Source: Candidatus Nanopelagicaceae bacterium
GTDB lineage: Bacteria; Actinomycetota; Actinomycetes; Nanopelagicales; Nanopelagicaceae
Reading direction: 5' to 3'
Length of the DNA stretch: 11,534 nucleotides
NCBI GenBank assembly: GCA_947489825.1
Contig: CANLFL010000015.1
Span: 1 to 11,534 of the forward strand
Below the pieces are notes generated by a model. It searched no databases, was not told the origin of the DNA, and saw nothing but the letters and a program-made list of their open reading frames with translations. This document shows, piece after piece, positions 7,029 through 11,534 of the stretch. Every line of letters starts with the position of its first letter. Within the stretch, counting starts at the first letter, position 1. Position numbers and translations under genes: made by a program.

Positions 7029-7622
7029 GTGGTCAAGCCTTCCCATATTTACCATCTCAATACACACGAGGTTCCTCGTCGTGCGGGTGAGATGAAGGAG
7101 TACCAACTCGATCTCATTGTGCCTGAGCCACTGGGTGTTCCACTGATATCCGTGCAGATCGGATCTATCGTTGAAGTTGATGCTCGTCTTGAGGCTGTCA
7201 CCGAGGGAATTCTGCTCAGCGCTGAGATCTTTGCCGTTGCTACCGGTGAATGCATTCGCTGCTTAGACCCAGTTGAACTAGAAATCGATCGCAAAATTCA
7301 AGAGCTCTATCTCTACGAAGATGATGGTGGAAAGAACGCGAAGAAGAAGAGCCACTCCAAGAAGAGCCCGCCCGTTGAAGATGATCTCGATGAGGTTGAA
7401 CTTCTCTATCTCGATGGCGTCATCATGGATTTGGAGCCACCGATCCGCGATGCGATCGTGCTCGATCTACCCGTGAATCCACTCTGTGACCCAGATTGCA
7501 TGGGGCTCTGCCCGGATTGTGGCCAAAAGTGGGCCATGCTGCCGCAGGACCACACCCATGAGGTCATCGATGCTCGATGGGCCGGCCTCGACGGTCTGGA
7601 TTTTAAGAATTCGGACTCTTAG
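7029..7622 (+). CDS. DUF177 / YceD family protein, linked to large ribosomal subunit metabolism
   Basis: A 197-residue DUF177 (YceD) protein. The family is nearly always encoded directly before rpmF and has been connected with large-subunit rRNA accumulation, but its exact role is unsettled. Landmarks: VPRRAGEMKEYQLDL (15-29), EVDARLEAVTEGILLSAEI, the CIRC pair (C75, C78), and the C-terminal cluster CDPDCMGLCPDCG (C153, C157, C161, C164). It ends with DARWAGLDGL. The cysteines are consistent with metal binding. A lysine-rich, low-complexity insert (GGKNAKKKSHSKK, 100-112) followed by an acidic stretch separates the two parts and is probably disordered. The start is GTG at 7029, 11 bases after the previous stop, with no strong ribosome binding site. 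Confidence 0.9.
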   Translation: MVKPSHIYHLNTHEVPRRAGEMKEYQLDLIVPEPLGVPLISVQIGSIVEVDARLEAVTEGILLSAEIFAVATGECIRCLDPVELEIDRKIQELYLYEDDGGKNAKKKSHSKKSPPVEDDLDEVELLYLDGVIMDLEPPIRDAIVLDLPVNPLCDPDCMGLCPDCGQKWAMLPQDHTHEVIDARWAGLDGLDFKNSDS

Positions 7623-7660
7623 GGGATACTTACCCCGTTAGATTAGCCCGATTCATTACT

Positions 7661-7666
7661 TAGCAT
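7661..7666 (+). promoter_or_regulatory. Possible -10 box for rpmF
   Basis: TAGCAT in the 68-base gap between the DUF177 gene and rpmF matches TANNNT and would start a transcript of roughly 18 leader bases containing AGAAGGA before the rpmF GTG. There is no convincing -35 box, so this is tentative; read-through from DUF177 is an alternative. A 4-bp GGGG/CCCC inverted repeat at 7622-7636 is too weak to call a terminator. Confidence 0.3.
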
Positions 7667-7690
7667 TTCAACAGAAGGACGGTTTACCTC

Positions 7691-7864
7691 GTGCCAGTAC
7701 CAAAGCGAAAGATGTCTCGTTCGAAGACACGTTCACGTCGAAGCATGTGGAAGACAACTGCCGCAGCACTTGCAAATTGCCCACAGTGCCAGCAGCCAAA
7801 GTTGCAGCACACAGCATGTCCAACATGCGGTACGTATAACCGCCGCCAAGTTATAGACATCTGA
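7691..7864 (+). CDS. rpmF: 50S ribosomal protein L32, zinc-binding (C+) type
   Basis: A 57-residue basic protein of the large ribosomal subunit. It opens with the family hallmark MPVPKRKMSRSKTRSRR (start codon GTG) and continues SMWKTTAAAL. Two CxxC pairs (C30/C33 and C43/C46) form the zinc site, and NRRQVIDI follows. A start at GTG 7691 gives exactly this N-terminus, with AGAAGGA about 11 bases upstream as a somewhat distant ribosome binding site. It is too short for many gene-calling cut-offs and is easily missed. Its place between DUF177 and rnc is the usual one. L28 in this window is also of the zinc type. Confidence 0.96.
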   Translation: MPVPKRKMSRSKTRSRRSMWKTTAAALANCPQCQQPKLQHTACPTCGTYNRRQVIDI

Positions 7865-7866
7865 TC

Positions 7867-7871
7867 GAAGG
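7867..7871 (+). promoter_or_regulatory. Shine-Dalgarno site deciding the rnc start
   Basis: GAAGG lies just past the rpmF stop and six bases before an in-frame CTG at 7878. That is optimal spacing, and no other start codon follows within a useful distance. It is the main nucleotide evidence that rnc begins at CTG. Confidence 0.6.
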
Positions 7872-7877
7872 CTTGTT

Positions 7878-8549
7878 CTGTTCTCTGATCTCACCAAGGC
7901 TCTCGGTGTTGAGGTTGATCCACAACTCCTTGAGTTAGCTTTAACTCATCGTTCTTTTGCTTATGAAAATGATTCAACACTGACCAATGAGCGATTAGAG
8001 TTTCTGGGAGATTCAGTTCTTGGACTTGTCGTTACAGAAGAGCTCTACCTTCGCTATCCAGATTTAGATGAAAGTCGTCTCTCTCCACTGCGTTCTGGAA
8101 TAGTAAATATGCGTGCGCTGGCAGACATTGCTCGCACCCTGGAACTCGGTAAATATATTCGCCTCGGAAAAGGTGAAGAGGTTACAAATGGTCGCGATAA
8201 GAACTCTTTATTGGGAGATGCTTTAGAGGCGCTCATTGGAGCGATCTATATCGATTCTGGTTTTGCAACTGCATCGGCTGTTATTCAAAGACTTATCAAG
8301 AGCACCCTCGAAGAAGCGATGGCAAAAGGTGCGGGCCTTGACGGAAAAACCGCCCTTCAAGAGCTCGTTGCATCCCTAGGAAAGGGAACACTCGAGTATC
8401 TGCTAGCTGAAAGCGGTCCTGACCACGACAAATCCTTTACCGCTACCGCAGTAGTTGGGGGAGTCGAAATTGCGCAAGGAGAAGGCAAAAGTAAGCGTGA
8501 AGCTGAGCAAGCCGCGGCCCGTAGTGCCTACGAAAAATTGAGCTCATAA
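7878..8549 (+). CDS. rnc: Ribonuclease III, probable CTG start
   Basis: Double-strand-specific endoribonuclease that cuts rRNA precursors and other structured RNA. The frame holds the full RNase III domain, with LALTHRSFAYEN, the signature NERLEFLGDSVLG and GDALEALIGAIY, then a dsRNA-binding domain (KTALQELVASLGKG to the end). In-frame sequence upstream is bounded by a TAG at 7854-7856, and the only ATG is at 8109, which would delete the signature and leave 146 residues. Between the TAG and the RNase III domain there is no ATG, GTG or TTG; CTG at 7878 is the best candidate, behind GAAGG. From there the protein has 223 residues and its metal ligands fall at E41, D45, D114 and E117, identical to E. 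coli numbering. A single-base error near the 5' end is the alternative. The gene sits 13 bases after rpmF and 18 before smc. Confidence 0.9.
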   Translation: MFSDLTKALGVEVDPQLLELALTHRSFAYENDSTLTNERLEFLGDSVLGLVVTEELYLRYPDLDESRLSPLRSGIVNMRALADIARTLELGKYIRLGKGEEVTNGRDKNSLLGDALEALIGAIYIDSGFATASAVIQRLIKSTLEEAMAKGAGLDGKTALQELVASLGKGTLEYLLAESGPDHDKSFTATAVVGGVEIAQGEGKSKREAEQAAARSAYEKLSS

Positions 8550-8554
8550 ACCGA

Positions 8555-8560
8555 TAGGTT
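8555..8560 (+). promoter_or_regulatory. Probable -10 box for leaderless smc transcript
   Basis: TAGGTT, in the 18-base gap after rnc, matches TANNNT and ends exactly 7 bases before the smc GTG. No good Shine-Dalgarno site precedes that GTG. The -35 region would fall in the rnc 3' end and shows no clear match. Confidence 0.45.
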
Positions 8561-8567
8561 TGCCCAC

Positions 8568-11534
8568 GTGTATTTGAAGAGCATCACCCTCAAGGGCTTT
8601 AAGTCCTTCGCCTCAACGACGACTCTTCGCCTTGAGCCAGGAATTACCTGTGTGGTTGGACCTAACGGCTCTGGAAAATCAAATGTGGCCGATGCGCTCA
8701 CCTGGGTTATGGGTGAACAGGGTGCAAAATCTCTACGCGGTGGAAAGATGGAAGATGTAATTTTCGCTGGAACTTCAGGGCGTGCTCCACTTGGTCGTGC
8801 AGAGGTATCGCTGACCATCGATAACTCAGATGGCGCACTCCCCATCGAATATAGCGAAGTAACTATTTCACGCATACTTTTTCGTAACGGTCAGAGTGAA
8901 TACCAAATAAATGGTGAAGCATCGCGTCTTCTTGATATCCAAGAACTCTTAAGTGATTCAGGTATTGGCCGCGAAATGCACGTCATCGTGGGTCAGGGCC
9001 AACTTGATGCAATCTTGATGGCAACACCTGAAGAGCGTCGAGGATTTATCGAAGAGGCAGCCGGAGTTCTCAAGCACCGTAAGCGTAAAGAGAAGGCGCT
9101 GCGCAAGCTCGACTCCATGCAGGCAAACCTTGCTCGTGTACAAGATCTCACCGTGGAACTTCGCCGCCAACTTCGCCCGTTAGGTAAGCAGGCAGAAGTG
9201 GCGAAGAAGGCTGCAACGATTCAAGCCGATCTTCGTGATGCCAAGCTGCGACTTTTAGCTGATGACTTTATTAATTTATCAAAAACGCTCGATGCTGAAG
9301 TTGCAGATGAAACCGCGCTACGCGCTCGCAGGTCTGAGGTTGAAGGAGAGCTGGAAACAACTCGCCGTCGTGAAGAATCACTCGATGCACAATCAGCGTT
9401 TGAGAGCCCACTACTCATTCAAGCTCAGGAAAATTTCTACTCACTTTCAGCCCTTCGCGAAAAATTCCGCGGTACTCAATCTCTTGCCCAAGAACGCTCA
9501 CGCTTCTTAGCTGAAGAAGCGGAAGAGGCACGCAGCGCAGGACGAGATCCAGATGCTCTTGAACGAGAGGCAGTAACTCTGCGCGGTGAAGAAAGTGCAC
9601 TACGTACAAGTGTTGAAGCTGCACGCGCGCACCTTGTTCAATCGACGCAAGAGTTAACCAATGCCGAAGCTGGACTCAAGGACGAAGAAGATAAAATTGC
9701 AGCAGCCCTTCGAGCGATTGCAGATCAGCGTGAAGGCACGGCTAGACAAGAGGGTCACATCAAATCTCTCGCTGCTCGCCTTGATGCAATTGCCGAAGAA
9801 ATCTCACGTCTGACAAAGGCGCGCGATGAGGCTCAGGCACGAGTAGATAGCGCTTCGCGTGAGTACTCGACTCTTGAGATGGAGATTGCAGGGGCAGATG
9901 CCGGTGAGCAAGGGCTTGATTCACTCTTTCAGCAAGCTAAGCGTGAGTTAGATGCTGCAAAGAAGAAGCACTCAGATTTGATTGATCTCGAGCGCAGCAC
10001 TGAACGTGAGAAGAATGCGACCGAAGCAAAGCTTGAGGCGATCCGAATTACCTCCAGCAATCGCGATGGTGGCGCTGCACTCGTACGTGATTCACGTGGT
10101 ATTTCAATATTAGGTTCAATCGCGTCACTCATTCGTATTGATGCCGGTTGGGAAGCTGCAACTTCATCTGCACTCGGCTCCCTGGCCGATGCGATCGTTG
10201 TGCGTGATCTCAATTCTGCAGTCAGTGCTCTGACAACTCTTCGCAGTGAGAATCTAGGTCAAGCAGATGTTCTCGTCCACGATGGCAATAGCGCGAAGAC
10301 TTTGGCGGTTCCACAAGGGCTAACTCCTCTACTACAGCACATTCACACAAGTGAGATTGATGATCTACTGACATCTCTACTTGCAACCACTGTTGTTGCT
10401 AACGATGCACGTGCTGCCCAAGAGATTCTGCGCAGTCATCCACAATTAACCGTTGTCACCCGCGATGGTGATGTGCTGACAAGCAGACGAGTCCGTGGTG
10501 GTTCTCAATCCTCATCATCACTTATCGAAATTAACGCACTCATTGAAGAACTTTCGTCAAAGCTCGAGGGTCTCAATCATGAATGCAATCGACTTACATT
10601 TGAAATTTCAACTGCTGCACGTGAAGTAGAAGGTAAGCAGGGTGCATTCGATGTGGCCCTATCGCAACTCAATGAATCAGATGCGCGCATTGCTGCAATT
10701 ACAGAAGCTCTCGCGGTATCGGGTCAGAACATGAAATCTGCTAGTGCCGAAGTCGAGCGAATCAATCGTGCTATCTCTGAGGCAAGCGCAGCAAAGTCTC
10801 GCGATGAAAACGAACTCAGAGTCGCCTCTGAGCAATTGCAGCAGCACGGTGAGATTGCCGAGCCGGATCATCAACTTGCTCAAACACTTCGCCAGAAAGT
10901 TTCTTCAGCTCGCACAACAGAAGTTGAAGCCCGTTTAGCTGTGCGAACAAGTGAAGAGCGAGTGGATTCACTTGCAGCCCGTGCTCAAGCTTTAGAAGAT
11001 GGAGCACGAGCAGAGCGTGAAGCATCAGAGCGGGCTGTCTCCCGTCGTGGTGCACGTGCACGCGGTGCCTTGATCTCTCAAGCGATTGCAGAAGCTGCCT
11101 ACGAAGCGCTGATTCATATTGAGCGTTCGATTGCTAAAGCCTCGGCAGAGCGCGCCCGCCTTGAAAGTTCTAGAAGCGATCGTGAGGGTGAAACTCTTAC
11201 TGTTCGTGCCCGTAGCCGTCAACTCACACTTGAACTCGATCAACTTACTTCAAGCGTTCATCGCGATGAGATTGCTCGTGCAGAGCAACGCATGCGTATC
11301 GAAGCGCTAGAGACCAAGGCGGTAGAAGAACTTGGTATTGATGTCGCAACTTTGGTCAATGAATACGGCCCAGATAAAGATGTTCCAACCTTTATCGAAA
11401 CCGAAAGTGGCGAGATTATTGCAACTGAGATGGTCCCTTATCGCCGTGATCAGCAAGAAAAGCGCCTTGCGGCGACAGAGCGCTCACTCACATTGCTTGG
11501 AAAGATCAACCCGCTTGCTCTTGAAGAGTACAGC
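8568..11534 (+). CDS. smc: Chromosome segregation protein SMC, 3' end outside window
   Basis: ATPase of the SMC-kleisin condensin complex (partners ScpA and ScpB), which extrudes and organises DNA during chromosome segregation. 989 residues are visible, with no stop before the edge; bacterial SMC is usually near 1,150-1,200, so most is present. N-terminal head: MYLKSITLKGFKSFA (start codon GTG), Walker A GPNGSGKSN (31-39), Q-loop region GEQGAKSLRGGKMEDVIFAGT, and RNGQSEYQINGE. A long coiled coil rich in Glu, Arg and Ala follows. The hinge spans about 503-640 (from AALVRDSRGISILGSIASLI to VRGGSQSS), then the return coiled coil. The visible end, INPLALEEYS, is the conserved entry to the C-terminal head; the signature motif and Walker B lie beyond the window. 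The frame is intact throughout. mutM, often between rnc and smc in Actinobacteria, is missing. Confidence 0.97.
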   Translation, partial: MYLKSITLKGFKSFASTTTLRLEPGITCVVGPNGSGKSNVADALTWVMGEQGAKSLRGGKMEDVIFAGTSGRAPLGRAEVSLTIDNSDGALPIEYSEVTISRILFRNGQSEYQINGEASRLLDIQELLSDSGIGREMHVIVGQGQLDAILMATPEERRGFIEEAAGVLKHRKRKEKALRKLDSMQANLARVQDLTVELRRQLRPLGKQAEVAKKAATIQADLRDAKLRLLADDFINLSKTLDAEVADETALRARRSEVEGELETTRRREESLDAQSAFESPLLIQAQENFYSLSALREKFRGTQSLAQERSRFLAEEAEEARSAGRDPDALEREAVTLRGEESALRTSVEAARAHLVQSTQELTNAEAGLKDEEDKIAAALRAIADQREGTARQEGHIKSLAARLDAIAEEISRLTKARDEAQARVDSASREYSTLEMEIAGADAGEQGLDSLFQQAKRELDAAKKKHSDLIDLERSTEREKNATEAKLEAIRITSSNRDGGAALVRDSRGISILGSIASLIRIDAGWEAATSSALGSLADAIVVRDLNSAVSALTTLRSENLGQADVLVHDGNSAKTLAVPQGLTPLLQHIHTSEIDDLLTSLLATTVVANDARAAQEILRSHPQLTVVTRDGDVLTSRRVRGGSQSSSSLIEINALIEELSSKLEGLNHECNRLTFEISTAAREVEGKQGAFDVALSQLNESDARIAAITEALAVSGQNMKSASAEVERINRAISEASAAKSRDENELRVASEQLQQHGEIAEPDHQLAQTLRQKVSSARTTEVEARLAVRTSEERVDSLAARAQALEDGARAEREASERAVSRRGARARGALISQAIAEAAYEALIHIERSIAKASAERARLESSRSDREGETLTVRARSRQLTLELDQLTSSVHRDEIARAEQRMRIEALETKAVEELGIDVATLVNEYGPDKDVPTFIETESGEIIATEMVPYRRDQQEKRLAATERSLTLLGKINPLALEEYS

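Noticed and set aside
7622..7636. GGGG/CCCC inverted repeat after the DUF177 stop
   Set aside because: Only four base pairs and no T run after it; not enough for a terminator or operator.
8109..8549. rnc as a truncated 146-residue pseudogene beginning at ATG 8109
   Set aside because: The frame is open upstream with the complete catalytic signature and normal residue spacing, so the gene is intact with a non-standard start.

Overview
The window looks like a stretch of core chromosome from an actinobacterium with a small, tightly packed genome and moderate base composition. The gene order (rsmD, coaD, a SepIVA-type coiled-coil gene, DUF177, rpmF, rnc, smc) is the actinobacterial arrangement, and the SepIVA-like protein and the lone Lrp/AsnC ligand-binding domain next to ddl and thiL are typical of that phylum. 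Free-living streamlined actinobacteria such as the freshwater Nanopelagicales are a reasonable guess, but it rests on general style, not on a marker gene.

Layout. Positions 1-602 hold the 3' part of gpsA (phospholipid precursor), which overlaps ddl (D-Ala-D-Ala ligase) by four bases. A small Lrp/AsnC ligand-binding domain gene lies convergent to ddl on the minus strand and divergent from thiL. thiL converges on minus-strand rpmB (L28), and the rpmB terminator hairpin lies inside the last codons of thiL. rpmB and recG diverge from a gap of about 160 bases. From recG to the right edge every gene is on the plus strand: recG, rsmD, coaD, sepIVA-like, DUF177/YceD, rpmF, rnc, smc (smc runs off the edge). 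Gaps are 0-70 bases and there are no RNA genes, mobile elements, CRISPR arrays or long unexplained stretches.

Function. The genes serve envelope precursor supply (gpsA, ddl), cofactors (thiL, coaD), ribosome parts and maturation (rpmB, rpmF, rsmD, DUF177, rnc), septation and wall growth (sepIVA-like), and chromosome repair and organisation (recG, smc).

The window is mostly ordinary housekeeping DNA and I do not see a new multi-gene system. The points worth a second look are: rnc has no ATG, GTG or TTG that would give a complete protein, and a CTG behind a well-placed Shine-Dalgarno site restores exact RNase III numbering; three genes (thiL, coaD, smc) have a TAGNNT hexamer exactly 7 bases before the start codon, as expected for leaderless transcripts; the rpmB terminator is embedded in thiL coding sequence; the SepIVA-like protein is much shorter than the mycobacterial one; and mutM is absent from its usual place between rnc and smc.
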